Shown: positions 17,955 through 26,351, counted from the first letter of the stretch. The stretch is DNA of 64,000 nt from Lachnospiraceae bacterium NK4A144 (GCA_000424365.1 AUJT01000024.1:1-64000); one strand, 5' to 3'. Made by a program: numbers and translations. Notes: generated from the letters alone by a model not told the origin.

Positions 17955-18003
17955 GCCGGGTTCTGTTCCATATACAGGAACGGGATCCGGCAGGTTTTTA
18001 TTT
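17955..18003 (+). terminator. Terminator between greA and lysS
   Basis: Long interrupted stem GCCGG..GTTCC / GGAAC..CCGGC, then TTTTTATTTT. It lies directly before the lysS ribosome binding site and probably lowers lysS transcription relative to greA. Confidence 0.8.
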
Positions 18004-18021
18004 TACAGAAAGAGGTCCAGG

Positions 18022-19950
18022 ATGCCACAGGAAGACATACTACAGGTAAAAAGAGACAAGCTGAAGACTCTGCAGAGTGAGGGTCGCGATCCGTTCCAGA
18101 TCGTGAAGTTTGATGTAACACATCACTCCCAGGAAATCCGTGATAAATTTGAGGAGCTGGAAGGCAAAGAAGTAAAGGTTGCCGGCAGAATGATGTTTAA
18201 GCGTGTCATGGGTAAGGCATCTTTCTGTAATGTAATGGACCTTCAGGGAAAGATCCAGGTTTACGCAGCAAAGGACAATCTCGGTGATGATGACTATCAG
18301 GACTTTAAGAAGCTGATGGATGTCGGAGATATCATTGGTGTAGAGGGAACAGCTTTCCGCACAAAGACAGGCGAGATTTCCATCTCTGCAACAAAGATCA
18401 CTATCCTTTCAAAGGCACTTGCTCCGCTTCCGGAGAAGTTCCACGGACTCACAGATACAGACGTACGTTATCGTGAGAGATATCTTGATCTCATCATGAA
18501 TGAGGATGTAAAGACTACATTCATCAAGAGATCAAAGATCGTAAGCGCTATCCGTCATTTCCTTGATGATCAGGGATTTATGGAAGTTGAGACACCTATG
18601 CTCGTAGAGAATGCCGGTGGTGCAGCAGCTCGTCCGTTCATTACTCATTACAATGCACTTGGTGAAGATCGTAAGCTTCGTATCTCTCTTGAGCTTTATC
18701 TGAAGCGCCTTATCATCGGCGGTATGGAAAAGGTTTACGAGATTGGCCGAGTATTCCGTAACGAAGGTGTTGATACAAAGCACAATCCGGAGTTCACTCT
18801 GATGGAGCTCTATCAGGCGTACACAGACTACAACGGAATGATGGATCTCACAGAGAATATGTTCCGTCACCTCGCTGAGAAGGTTTGCGGCACAACAAAG
18901 ATCTACTACGGTGACAAGGAAGCCGGCACAGGTGTAGAGATCGACCTTGGCAAGCCTTTCCGTCGTCTTACTATGGTAGACGCTATCAAGGAAAATACAG
19001 GCATCGATTTTGATCAGGTTACATCTGACGAAGAAGCAAAGAAGATCGCTGATGAGAAGAAGGTTGCATACGAGGCACACCACAAGAAGGGTGATATCGT
19101 TAACCTCTTCTTTGATGAGTTCTGCGAAGATAAGATGATCCAGCCTACATTTATCATGGATCACCCGATCGAGATCAGTCCGCTTACAAAGAAGAAGCCC
19201 AGCGATCCGAGCAAGGTTGAGCGTTTCGAGCTCTACATCAATGGATGGGAAATGTGTAACGCATATTCCGAGCTGAATGATCCTATCGATCAGAGAGAAA
19301 GATTTGCAGCTCAGGATGCACTCGCAGCAGGCGGTGATGAGGAAGCTCAGCACACAGATGAGGACTTCCTGCATGCGATGGAGATCGGTATGCCTCCGAC
19401 GGGTGGTATCGGTTATGGTATCGATCGTCTCTGCATGCTCCTCACAAACGCACCCAGCATCCGTGATGTACTGCTCTTCCCGACACTCAAGTCGATAAGC
19501 AAGTCCAGCACAGAAGGACATGCTGCCGCTGAGGACAATACAGGTTTCTTCACACCGAATGCAAAGATCGATTTCAGTAACGTTAAGATCGAGCCTCTTT
19601 TCGAGGAAGCTGTTGATTTCGAGACCTTCAGCAAGTCTGATTTCAGAGCTGTAAAGGTTAAAGACTGTGTAGCCGTACCGAAGTCCAAGAAACTTCTTCA
19701 GTTCACTCTTGATGATGGAACAGGCAAGGATCGTACTATTTTAAGCGGAATTCACGCTTTCTACGAGCCTGAAGAATTGATCGGAAAGACATTAATTGCA
19801 ATCACCAACCTTCCGCCTAGAGCAATGATGGGCATTGAGTCCTGCGGTATGCTGCTTAGTGCAGTAAACAATCTTAAGGATTCAGAGGATGAGGAACTTC
19901 ACCTTCTTATGGTTGATAACCACATCCCGGCTGGTGCAAAGTTGTACTAA
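18022..19950 (+). CDS. lysS: Lysyl-tRNA synthetase (class II) with C-terminal tRNA-binding domain
   Basis: Charges tRNA-Lys. The N-terminal anticodon-binding OB fold (about residues 40-150; KVAGRMMFKRVMGKASF) is followed by the class II catalytic core: motif 2 at YEIGRVFRNEGVDTKHNPEFTL and motif 3 at GIGYGIDRLCMLLT. At 642 residues it is about 140 longer than a plain LysRS. The extra C-terminus (about 517-642; FRAVKVKDCVAVPKSKKLL ... GIESCGMLLSA) is a Trbp111/EMAPII-type tRNA-binding OB fold like that of MetRS. A diverged second copy of this domain lies at 24489-24881, and the DNA between is an inserted element, so the present 3' end of the gene is an element boundary. Confidence 0.94.
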   Translation: MPQEDILQVKRDKLKTLQSEGRDPFQIVKFDVTHHSQEIRDKFEELEGKEVKVAGRMMFKRVMGKASFCNVMDLQGKIQVYAAKDNLGDDDYQDFKKLMDVGDIIGVEGTAFRTKTGEISISATKITILSKALAPLPEKFHGLTDTDVRYRERYLDLIMNEDVKTTFIKRSKIVSAIRHFLDDQGFMEVETPMLVENAGGAAARPFITHYNALGEDRKLRISLELYLKRLIIGGMEKVYEIGRVFRNEGVDTKHNPEFTLMELYQAYTDYNGMMDLTENMFRHLAEKVCGTTKIYYGDKEAGTGVEIDLGKPFRRLTMVDAIKENTGIDFDQVTSDEEAKKIADEKKVAYEAHHKKGDIVNLFFDEFCEDKMIQPTFIMDHPIEISPLTKKKPSDPSKVERFELYINGWEMCNAYSELNDPIDQRERFAAQDALAAGGDEEAQHTDEDFLHAMEIGMPPTGGIGYGIDRLCMLLTNAPSIRDVLLFPTLKSISKSSTEGHAAAEDNTGFFTPNAKIDFSNVKIEPLFEEAVDFETFSKSDFRAVKVKDCVAVPKSKKLLQFTLDDGTGKDRTILSGIHAFYEPEELIGKTLIAITNLPPRAMMGIESCGMLLSAVNNLKDSEDEELHLLMVDNHIPAGAKLY

Positions 19951-19966
19951 TCGACCACGAAATTTC

Positions 19967-20040
19967 TGTAACAAAATTGATTGGAAAAGGGTGTTACAAA
20001 TACCATTTTGTAACAAATGGACAACAAAAGCCTTTCCAAA
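19967..20040 (+). promoter_or_regulatory. Iterated TGTAACAAA motifs in the element 1 left end
   Basis: TGTAACAAA at 19967 and 20009, TGTTACAAA at 19992 and GACAACAAA at 20020, with the perfect dyad GTTACAAA / TTTGTAAC and flanking TTGGAAAAGG / CCTTTCCAA. The left end of element 2 (24890-24965) has analogous ACAACAAATTGCA / ACAACAAATCTGC / GCAACAAATTTG repeats. Position at the integration boundary suggests recombinase or excisionase binding sites. Confidence 0.5.
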
Positions 20041-20106
20041 CACACTTTGTGACACTTCGTGATAGCTTTGTTATAGAGAATATAATAGTCATAAGACTAC
20101 TCCAAA

Positions 20107-20155
20107 AGGAGTCGCTTTTCTTAAAAGTAATTTTAAGAGGTGCGGCTCCTTTTTT
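20107..20155 (+). terminator. Terminator in element 1 leader
   Basis: AGGAGTCGC / GCGGCTCCT arms with a second inner AT-rich stem, then TTTTT GCG. It ends with the same TTTTTTGCGTT as the terminator at 25027 in element 2. Confidence 0.7.
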
Positions 20156-20216
20156 GCGTTCAGTTAGATATTTTTTGACCATATTAATAATCCAATTAAT
20201 CAAAGGAGGAAGTTCT

Positions 20217-20504
20217 ATGGGATTGGAGAACGACAACTATTACAGCGTGGCAAGACGAAAGGAAGTGCGGGAGGAATCACGGAAACTCAGAAAGAAGTTT
20301 CTGCGATACAAGGAAGCAGAAATCGTGTATAGCATTCAGCATAAGAAGCTGTTGGAACTGGCAGATGCTGCTGGAGCTCTGTACCGGATCGATGGATATG
20401 TATTGATCAATCGTGAAATATTTGATGAGTATCTGGAGCAATTTCATCAGCCACCGAAGACAAAGGCTAAGGCTGCACCGAAGGTCAGCAGGTGGAAGAA
20501 ATGA
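20217..20504 (+). CDS. Excisionase-like HTH protein 1 (DUF6462-type)
   Basis: 95 residues. The pattern RYKEAEIVYSIQHKKLLELADAAGALYRIDGYVLINREIFDEYLEQF is that of the small helix-turn-helix / excisionase-like DNA-binding proteins of Lachnospiraceae mobile elements: a short wHTH in which a residue run ending in IDGYVLIN forms the wing. Start ATG 20217 is supported by AAAGGAGGAAG; the frame is open further upstream but without a site. The next gene overlaps by four bases. Its closest relative here is the product at 25148-25471. Confidence 0.72.
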   Translation: MGLENDNYYSVARRKEVREESRKLRKKFLRYKEAEIVYSIQHKKLLELADAAGALYRIDGYVLINREIFDEYLEQFHQPPKTKAKAAPKVSRWKK

Positions 20505-20806
20505 GCGGAACTATATGGATGTATTCGGATCTGATGGATGACTGGGACATCATGTTTGCACAGAAATCTTTCATAACTTATAGGGAAGGCTGTGATTATT
20601 ACGATTTGACAGAGAAAGTGATGACCAAGCTAGCTCAGGAGGCTGGGGCAGTTTATAAGATAGGAACTCGTTTTATCCGGATCAGAAGAGATATTTTTGA
20701 AGAATATTTACGTGATCAATATAGGAAGGAGCTCTCAGATGAAAGCAAGGATCAATTATCAGGATGTGATGATGTATATCCAGGAGCAGGAAAAGGAGAA
20801 TCGTAG
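20501..20806 (+). CDS. Excisionase-like HTH protein 2
   Basis: 101 residues, ATGA-overlapping the previous gene. It begins GTIWMYSDLMDDWDIMFAQKSF and has the same core (YYDLTEKVMTKLAQEAGAVYKIGTRFIRIRRDIFEEYLRDQ) as its neighbours, a short HTH with wing. Counterpart in element 2: 25461-25724. Its 3' end overlaps the third gene by 68 bases in another frame. It is probably a DNA-binding accessory factor of element excision or copy control. Confidence 0.68.
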   Translation: MSGTIWMYSDLMDDWDIMFAQKSFITYREGCDYYDLTEKVMTKLAQEAGAVYKIGTRFIRIRRDIFEEYLRDQYRKELSDESKDQLSGCDDVYPGAGKGES

Positions 20807-21047
20807 ATTATCGAGAACTCGGGAAAAGAATATTGAGGCTTCAGATAGGGTTAAGCAGGTAAAAGCAACGAAAGCAAAACAGAGTAAATATATGCGTTAC
20901 AGAGAAGCAAAGGTTTATTACTGCTTGGGAATGAACACGATACAGCGCCTTGCCAAAGAAGCGGGAGCCACGATTCGAATTGGACGCTGTGTTCTGATTG
21001 ATACTGAAATCTTTGAAAAATATATTGATTCGTTTCGGGTTAAGTAA
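20739..21047 (+). CDS. Excisionase-like HTH protein 3 (DUF6462)
   Basis: 102 residues. The core [49 protein letters not shown] fits DUF6462 closely. The start ATG 20739 has GGAAGGAG seven bases upstream, inside the preceding gene; the longer frame from 20697 has no such site. The N-terminal 35 residues are charged and probably helical. Element 2 lacks a counterpart. parA follows 14 bases later. Confidence 0.7.
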   Translation: MKARINYQDVMMYIQEQEKENRRLSRTREKNIEASDRVKQVKATKAKQSKYMRYREAKVYYCLGMNTIQRLAKEAGATIRIGRCVLIDTEIFEKYIDSFRVK

Positions 21048-21061
21048 AGGGAGGACAGGAC

Positions 21062-21340
21062 ATGAGTAAAGTTATAGCCGTAGCAAATCAGAAAGGTGGA
21101 GTTGGTAAGACTACTTCGGTGATGAATCTTGGAGCAGGACTTGCTTCTGCAGGGAAGAAGGTTCTTATGGTGGATCTCGATCCACAGGCATCATTAACAC
21201 TGAGTTTTGGGTATCGTGAACCGGATCAATTAGAGATATCTGTTGCGGATATTATTTCAGGTATCGTAAATGATGCTGATATACCGGATGACCTTGGGGC
21301 AATCCATATTTCCGAGAATATGGATTTATTGTCATGTTGA
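21062..21340 (+). pseudogene. Truncated ParA ATPase (element 1)
   Basis: ParA/Soj-type partition ATPase N-terminus: deviant Walker [15 protein letters not shown] (about residues 11-24) and [10 protein letters not shown]. The frame ends after 92 residues at MDLLSC; the paralogue at 25709 continues with LLPSSIDLSATEVSL, so sequence loss occurred here. A full ParA is about 255 residues, and the Walker B region is missing. The following DNA is much richer in A/T, consistent with an insertion or deletion joint at about 21335-21340. Confidence 0.75.
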
Positions 21341-21638
21341 AGCAAATAATATATTCATGTATACTGTACTATGAATTTTATAAGGGGTGTCTGCAACAAG
21401 GAATGCTTATCGATCATTTAGTTTAATAACATGAAATATATTAAAACATCAATGCCGTGGGAAAGACTGTGTTGATGTTTTGTTAATTAGTGCTTATATG
21501 TTAGTGATATTACTTCTTTCGAAGTTACAGGCTGATTTTGAAATAATAAGGGGCATTATTATTAAACATCTGAGGGGATGAGCCTTGCCAATATAAGACA
21601 TATGACTAAATTAAAAAACGGTATGGAGGATTATAGAT
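21341..21638 (+). other. A/T-rich spacer with terminator-like hairpin
   Basis: No gene is visible. AAAACATCAA / TTGATGTTTT (21443-21481) can form a terminator-like hairpin ending the parA remnant transcript. The last 20 bases hold the ribosome binding site (ATGGAGGAT) of the following gene. Confidence 0.4.
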
Positions 21639-22268
21639 ATGAATAAGGAAGAGATTCTATTGAAGAATTTTACATTATTATCTAAGGACGCGAAAAAAAA
21701 TAAGGATGCTTTAAAATCCGCAATAAATCAATTGATAGAAATAAATCCTAAATTAGGGATTAGATGCTGGGAAGAGTGTATTAATGATAATTTGAGTGAA
21801 ATCGAAGAAGAGTTTGGAAAAGATGAATTTAGTTATAATAATCTGGGATACTATCTTATCAAGGATTTCGAAATGGATTTTTGTGAAAAGGAATATTTTA
21901 AGGGTGCGCTTGATGAATTTGCAAAAAATAAATCTTTATTAGACATAATTTACACAAAATCTCCGATTTACAACTATTTTGGGGCAAGATATGCTATCAG
22001 TTTTCTGATAAGGGCAGATAGACTGCAGGAGGCTGATAATATTTTGTCAGCTATTTATAAGAATAAGACATTTTCTGACTATTCATATATGTGGGATAGT
22101 ATAATAGATATGTTTAAATATGAAGATGAATATAATCCGGGAGCATATTTTTCAAACTCTCTTACGCAGCCTGACCACATAAGAGATTTTTGTATTGGAT
22201 GGATTGAAAGAATAAAGGACGAGGAAGAGCAGGCAAGTGCGATGACATTTGCAATGCAAATGTTTTAA
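21639..22268 (+). CDS. Unknown protein, first gene of the GHKL-ATPase module
   Basis: 209 residues, no recognised domain, mostly helical and acidic, with repeated Tyr/Phe-rich helices reminiscent of TPR-like or immunity-type folds (LGYYLIKDFEMDF, GARYAISFLIRADRLQEADNIL). No signal peptide or membrane segment. Base composition is visibly A/T-rich compared with lysS or greA, suggesting acquisition. Its stop codon abuts the ATG of the 684-residue ATPase gene, so the two are translationally linked and probably work together. Confidence 0.7.
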   Translation: MNKEEILLKNFTLLSKDAKKNKDALKSAINQLIEINPKLGIRCWEECINDNLSEIEEEFGKDEFSYNNLGYYLIKDFEMDFCEKEYFKGALDEFAKNKSLLDIIYTKSPIYNYFGARYAISFLIRADRLQEADNILSAIYKNKTFSDYSYMWDSIIDMFKYEDEYNPGAYFSNSLTQPDHIRDFCIGWIERIKDEEEQASAMTFAMQMF

Positions 22269-24323
22269 ATGAAATCATTTAAGGATATAGTAAAGGAAGT
22301 TAGTGATAACTTTTATAATGAAGCAAAGCAATCTCCTCAGCTAATTGCTGATATGGCTAAAATGGAATATTATATGGCAGAAAGCTATAGTGGGAGATTA
22401 TTTGTTGAACTTCTTCAAAATGCTGATGATGCAAGATCAACAAGAATTATTTCTTTTTACAATAATGGCAACCTATATTTTGCTAATAACGGGAAGCCTT
22501 TTGATGAACAAGATTTAAATGCTATTTCTAGATCCGGCGCATCGGGAAAACAAAGAGGAAAAACTATTGGCTATAGAGGTATAGGCTTTAAAAGTGCATC
22601 AGCTGTATCTAATGACATAATTATATATTCAGCCAACACCTTTTTTACATTTTCAAAAGAAGAAAGTTCTAAACTTTTAAATATGAAAATTGATGAAGTG
22701 CCTACTATAAGAATTCCGATATTTGTAGAAACGGTTGAAGCAAATATTTCGGATGATATCGAGCTTTTGAAGGATAATGGGTATTCAACCATATTTGTGT
22801 TTAGAAATGCTGATATAAACATATTTAAAGAAGAAGTAAAAGAGATAAATGATGGCTATTTTCTTTTTTTGAATAATGTTTATGAATGCAAAATAGATAT
22901 TGAAGATATTCAGGAAAAATATGAAATTAATAGGTTCCCTGATATGAGCAATGAGCATGTTGAGATATCGTGTTCAGATGCAAAAAGAGAATGGATGGTG
23001 TGCAAAAACAGAAATGCAGCAATAGCTTTATCAATTAAAAATGGATGTATAGTTCCTTGCGATGATTTAGAGGCAGTATATCACTGTTATTTACCAACTT
23101 TAGAAAAATCCATTATTAAATGTAAAATCAATGCAGATTTTTCCACCGATCCATCAAGAAAGCATATTACTTTAGATGATAAAACAAAAGAGTCTTTGAC
23201 AAAGATTGGTGAATTGTTTGGGGATCTTCTTTCTGTGGCGTTTAAGGAGGCAGATTCAGGAAAATATAAGAATTTACTTAATATGTATTTGAAAAAGACA
23301 ACGACATCTAAATTAAACTTTTATTTGAATGAAGTTGTTGAGAATGTTATTAAGGGTCACGAATGGCTAAAACTTGAAAATGGAGAAACTATTTCACCAG
23401 TAGAATATAAAGTGTTGCCATCTTCTTTTGATGTGGAAAATCCTGCGCTGATTCGTACTGTGCCAGGAGAGATTTCGGAGGTTTCTCTTCCAGAAGCTAT
23501 TTATAAAAACATAGATGATGTTGAAGAATTCATGGGACAATTTAGTACGAAGAAGTTGGAAATGAAAACTATATCCCATGACTTATCTAATCCACAGTAT
23601 GTAAAAGAGTTGAACGTGGAAACACACACACAGTTATTGACGAGTGCTATAAGGGAGTTAAAAGTTGAGGAAATATTACACCCAGAATCTGCATCAAAGG
23701 TTCAATCATATGTTGTGAAAACCGATGATGAAGGATACGATACATTAGAAAATTTGGTAGCAGCAGGAAAAAATATAGATTCTGTTTTGAAAGAAGAATT
23801 GAATGAAAGACTTGCTGGATCTGAGATTGGTTGGGTTCAAGAGCAGATTGGATCGGATGATTTAATCCGAACTTCACCTCAAAAAGAAGAGCAAATAATT
23901 TTTCCAGAGAAAAAGCATATAACTAAGGAAGCACATAATACCGTTCACATTGCAAAATGGAGGGATGCGGAGGTTAAATGTGTTTTGATAGAAGAGTCTT
24001 TAGGAAATACGGCCGTAGATGTAAGTCTTAAAAATTATGGATATGATGTTGAAAGCACCACGCCGGATGGAGAAAAAAGGTATATTGAAGTAAAGTCAGT
24101 AAAGAAGGACTTGGCTTTTTCAATGACTAATAATGAGTATACTGCAGCGCACCAATATGGTGAAGACTATTATATTTGTTTGCTTGTAGAGGATGATGAT
24201 AAGTTAGAAGTACATTATATTAAGAATCCATTAGAAAACGCTAAATTTGAGAAAAGAATTAGACAATGGGAATGGATATGTTTAGAGTGCGCTTCTGACC
24301 TAATGACATTCGATCTTGAGTGA
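22269..24323 (+). CDS. Sacsin/Hsp90-like GHKL ATPase with C-terminal DUF3883
   Basis: 684 residues. An N-terminal GHKL ATPase domain (about 20-200) shows the N-box ELLQNADDA, the G1 loop YFANNGKPFDEQDL and GYRGIGFKSASAVS, the sacsin/Hsp90-like arrangement. A middle region of about 350 residues has no assigned fold. The C-terminus (about 570-665) matches DUF3883: NYGYDVESTTPDGEKRYIEVKSV, with the E-V-K reminiscent of PD-(D/E)XK nucleases, followed by LAFSMTNNEYTAAHQYGEDYYICLL. Proteins of this build occur in restriction-like and phage-defence islands. With the adjacent 209-residue gene it forms a candidate two-gene defence system. A/T-rich; own terminator at 24371. Confidence 0.82.
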   Translation: MKSFKDIVKEVSDNFYNEAKQSPQLIADMAKMEYYMAESYSGRLFVELLQNADDARSTRIISFYNNGNLYFANNGKPFDEQDLNAISRSGASGKQRGKTIGYRGIGFKSASAVSNDIIIYSANTFFTFSKEESSKLLNMKIDEVPTIRIPIFVETVEANISDDIELLKDNGYSTIFVFRNADINIFKEEVKEINDGYFLFLNNVYECKIDIEDIQEKYEINRFPDMSNEHVEISCSDAKREWMVCKNRNAAIALSIKNGCIVPCDDLEAVYHCYLPTLEKSIIKCKINADFSTDPSRKHITLDDKTKESLTKIGELFGDLLSVAFKEADSGKYKNLLNMYLKKTTTSKLNFYLNEVVENVIKGHEWLKLENGETISPVEYKVLPSSFDVENPALIRTVPGEISEVSLPEAIYKNIDDVEEFMGQFSTKKLEMKTISHDLSNPQYVKELNVETHTQLLTSAIRELKVEEILHPESASKVQSYVVKTDDEGYDTLENLVAAGKNIDSVLKEELNERLAGSEIGWVQEQIGSDDLIRTSPQKEEQIIFPEKKHITKEAHNTVHIAKWRDAEVKCVLIEESLGNTAVDVSLKNYGYDVESTTPDGEKRYIEVKSVKKDLAFSMTNNEYTAAHQYGEDYYICLLVEDDDKLEVHYIKNPLENAKFEKRIRQWEWICLECASDLMTFDLE

Positions 24324-24370
24324 TGATTAAGCGGGAATCGATATTCGTGAGGGTTTCCCAAAGTTAATGA

Positions 24371-24400
24371 GGGTCAGTCCTGAGGGGCTGGCTCTTTTTT
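24371..24400 (+). terminator. Terminator after the ATPase module
   Basis: GGTCAGTCC / GGGGCTGGC stem with wobble pairs, then TCTTTTTT. Confidence 0.65.
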
Positions 24401-24488
24401 GTGGAGTTTATGAGGGAGTGAAGTTATATCTTTTTTTGGAAAAGTCGTGTAAGCTGCCGAATTATTGATATAATAGTTAAGAGAATGC

Positions 24489-24881
24489 GTGATGCATTAC
24501 TATTTCAGCAACGTAAAGATCGAGCCTCTTTTCGAGGAGACAGTTGATTTCGAGACATTCTCTAAGTCAGATTTCAGAGCCGTAAAGGTAAAGGCATGTG
24601 AGGTAGTTCTGAAGAGCAAGAAACTCCTTCAGTTCACACTGGATGACGGAACCGGTACAGACAGAACAATCCTTTCAGGTATTCATGCTTTCTATGAGCC
24701 GGAAGAACTTGTAGGAAAGACACTGATCGCTATCACAAACCTTCCGCCCAGAGCAATGATGGGCATCGAGTCCTGCGGTATGCTGCTTTCAGCAGTAAAC
24801 AACAAGAAGGACAGCGATGAGGAAGAGCTTCATCTCCTCATGGTAGATAACCATATCCCGGCTGGTGCAAAGCTCTACTAA
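24489..24881 (+). pseudogene. Second copy of the lysS 3' domain (tRNA-binding OB fold)
   Basis: From about 24502 the translation matches the last about 125 residues of LysRS with only around a dozen substitutions, ending identically in IPAGAKLY-stop, while the DNA differs at many third positions. The copy therefore evolved under selection in a different lysS before arriving here; it is not a fresh duplication. The frame is intact (130 codons) and could encode a free-standing Trbp111-like protein, but no good ribosome binding site is seen, only TATAAT at 24469-24474. Best read as the original lysS end displaced by element 1, or the element 2-borne replacement end. Confidence 0.8.
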
Positions 24882-25026
24882 TGTCAGATTTTACTACAAC
24901 AAATTGCAGTGCTAGATAAAGTCTTGGACGTTGTACTACAACAAATCTGCAACAAATTTGTAAATTTTTATAAAGGCAGATAAATCCAGACATGTTGCAA
25001 GGCATTTTCATATGATAAAGCCGTAA

Positions 25027-25068
25027 GGCACCCTTTTAGAATTGAATTTCTAAGAGGGTGCCTTTTTT
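25027..25068 (+). terminator. Terminator in element 2 leader
   Basis: GGCACCC..TTTTAGAA / TTTCTAA..GGGTGCC with TTTTTT GCGTT. The loop AATTGAATTT is also found in the hairpin at 33121-33165. Confidence 0.8.
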
Positions 25069-25147
25069 GCGTTATATCAAAAACCTGTAAACGGATTGGA
25101 TTCGTGAGCTCAAGATATCATGTGTTGATTGATGAAAGGAGAAGGAG

Positions 25148-25471
25148 ATGAATGAAACAAGGATTGGTGAAGAACTAATGTCAGATGAGTATTACGATCT
25201 GGAACGAAGAACGGAGATTAAAGCCTCTTCAAATCGTCTTAAAAAGAAGTTTCTGACATGGAGAGAATGCGAAATTGTTTATAGCTTGCAGCACCGTAAA
25301 ATAATGAAGCTAGCTGATGATGCTGGTGCAATATATCGTTTTGATGGCTCGGTATTAATTAATCGGGAAATCTTTGATCTGTATTTGGAAAGATATAGAC
25401 AGAAACCGCATACGCAGAGTAGTGTGCGCAAAGTGAAGAATAGGTGGGAGCAAATAAAAGATGAAGGGTAA
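25148..25471 (+). CDS. Excisionase-like HTH protein 1 of element 2 (DUF6462-type)
   Basis: 107 residues, homologous throughout to the product at 20217-20504: KKKFLTWRECEIVYSLQHRKIMKLADDAGAIYRFDGSVLINREIFDLYLER. Small HTH with wing, probable element regulator or directionality factor. Ribosome binding site AAAGGAGAAGGAG just before ATG 25148. It overlaps the next gene by 11 bases. Confidence 0.72.
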   Translation: MNETRIGEELMSDEYYDLERRTEIKASSNRLKKKFLTWRECEIVYSLQHRKIMKLADDAGAIYRFDGSVLINREIFDLYLERYRQKPHTQSSVRKVKNRWEQIKDEG

Positions 25472-25724
25472 TCTATGGAAAGTCTCAGATTTATTGGATG
25501 AAACAGATATTCGCTTTGCTCAGAAGGACTTCTTTGATCTTAGATCCGGATATGAATATTACGGATTGACGGAGAAAGTAATTAAAAGAATGGCTGGTGA
25601 AGCAGGAGCTCTTTATAAAATCGGAACAATATATAGAGTTCGAAGAGATGCATTTGATCAGTATTTAAGGGAAAAATGCCGGAAAGAAAACGAAAAGGAG
25701 GAAATGTCATGGGTAAGATCATAG
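25461..25724 (+). CDS. Excisionase-like HTH protein 2 of element 2
   Basis: 87 residues, matching the product at 20501-20806 (LWKVSDLLDETDIRFAQKDFFDLRSGYEYYGLTEKVIKRMAGEAGALYKIG). The third HTH gene of element 1 is absent here and parA follows directly; the 3' end overlaps parA by 16 bases. Confidence 0.68.
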   Translation: MKGNLWKVSDLLDETDIRFAQKDFFDLRSGYEYYGLTEKVIKRMAGEAGALYKIGTIYRVRRDAFDQYLREKCRKENEKEEMSWVRS

Positions 25725-26239
25725 CAATTGCAAATCAAAAAGGTGGAGTCGGGAAAACAACATCAGCAGTAAATCTGGGGGCTGGACTTGCCAGCAAAGG
25801 AAAAAAGGTTTTGCTGATCGATCTTGATCCACAGGCTTCATTAACTCTCTGTATGGGATATCGGGAGCCGGATAAATTAGAACATTGTGTGACAGATGTG
25901 ATAAGCCGGATAGTGAATGATGAAGCAATAACGGATGGATTTGGAATTATCCATATTCATGATAATTTAGATCTTTTGCCATCAAGTATCGATTTATCAG
26001 CAACAGAAGTTTCACTCGTAAATGCAATGAGCAGAGAAATGATTTTGAAGACTTACTTGGAAGGAGTACGTAATAAGTATGATTACATTTTGATAGACTG
26101 CATGCCTTCTCTTGGAATACTTACAGTAAATGCTTTGGCATGTGCAAATAGTGTTTTGATTCCGGTTCAGGCAGCATACCTTCCGGTTAAAGGTCTTCAG
26201 CAACTCATTAAGACTATTGGAAAGAGGTTCCATTCATAA
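25709..26239 (+). pseudogene. C-terminally truncated ParA ATPase (element 2)
   Basis: 176 residues of a ParA/Soj ATPase. Walker [27 protein letters not shown], the Walker B region YDYILIDCMPSLGILTVNAL, and ANSVLIPVQAAYLPVKGLQQLIKTI are present. The frame then leaves the family at GKRFHS-stop, about 80 residues short. Start ATG 25709 with AAGGAGG; a partition role is lost or altered. No parB is seen, so it was probably an accessory ATPase of an integrative element. Confidence 0.78.
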
Positions 26240-26304
26240 AAATCTTCAAGATAAGAGTTCTATTATTTTGGCTACAAGATGACAATCAGGATTCGATAAT
26301 GACA

Positions 26305-26330
26305 AAGGGGCGGTTCTGCCACCCCTTGTT
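26305..26330. terminator. Bidirectional terminator-like hairpin
   Basis: AAGGGGcGG / CCaCCCCTT with a 5-base loop, between convergent gene remnants. Confidence 0.6.
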
Positions 26331-26351
26331 ATTTCCATTATTCCATATCAA

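Larger units (their letters stand above)
19951..24488 (+). mobile_element. Integrated element 1 at the 3' end of lysS (remnant)
   Basis: Bounded on the left by the lysS stop and on the right by a second copy of the lysS 3' domain (24489-24881). It contains an iterated TGTAACAAA region, three DUF6462-like HTH genes, a truncated parA and an A/T-rich two-gene ATPase module. No integrase is visible, so it is either a remnant or mobilised in trans. Ends are inferred from the duplicated flank and are approximate. Confidence 0.7.
24882..26245 (+). mobile_element. Integrated element 2 behind the second lysS 3' copy (remnant)
   Basis: Repeats the layout of element 1: lysS 3' domain, ACAACAAA-type repeats, a terminator, two HTH genes, parA, here truncated at a different codon. 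The right boundary is unclear; cargo continues to about 33,170. No recombinase found. Confidence 0.6.

Noticed and set aside
18532-19521. 329-codon minus-strand frame opposite lysS
   Set aside because: Shadow of the highly expressed lysS codon usage; composition (Leu, Cys, Ile-rich) is the same artefact as opposite metK.
19977-20216. N-terminal extension of the first HTH gene
   Set aside because: Overlaps the TGTAACAAA repeats and a terminator; a strong ribosome binding site supports ATG 20217.
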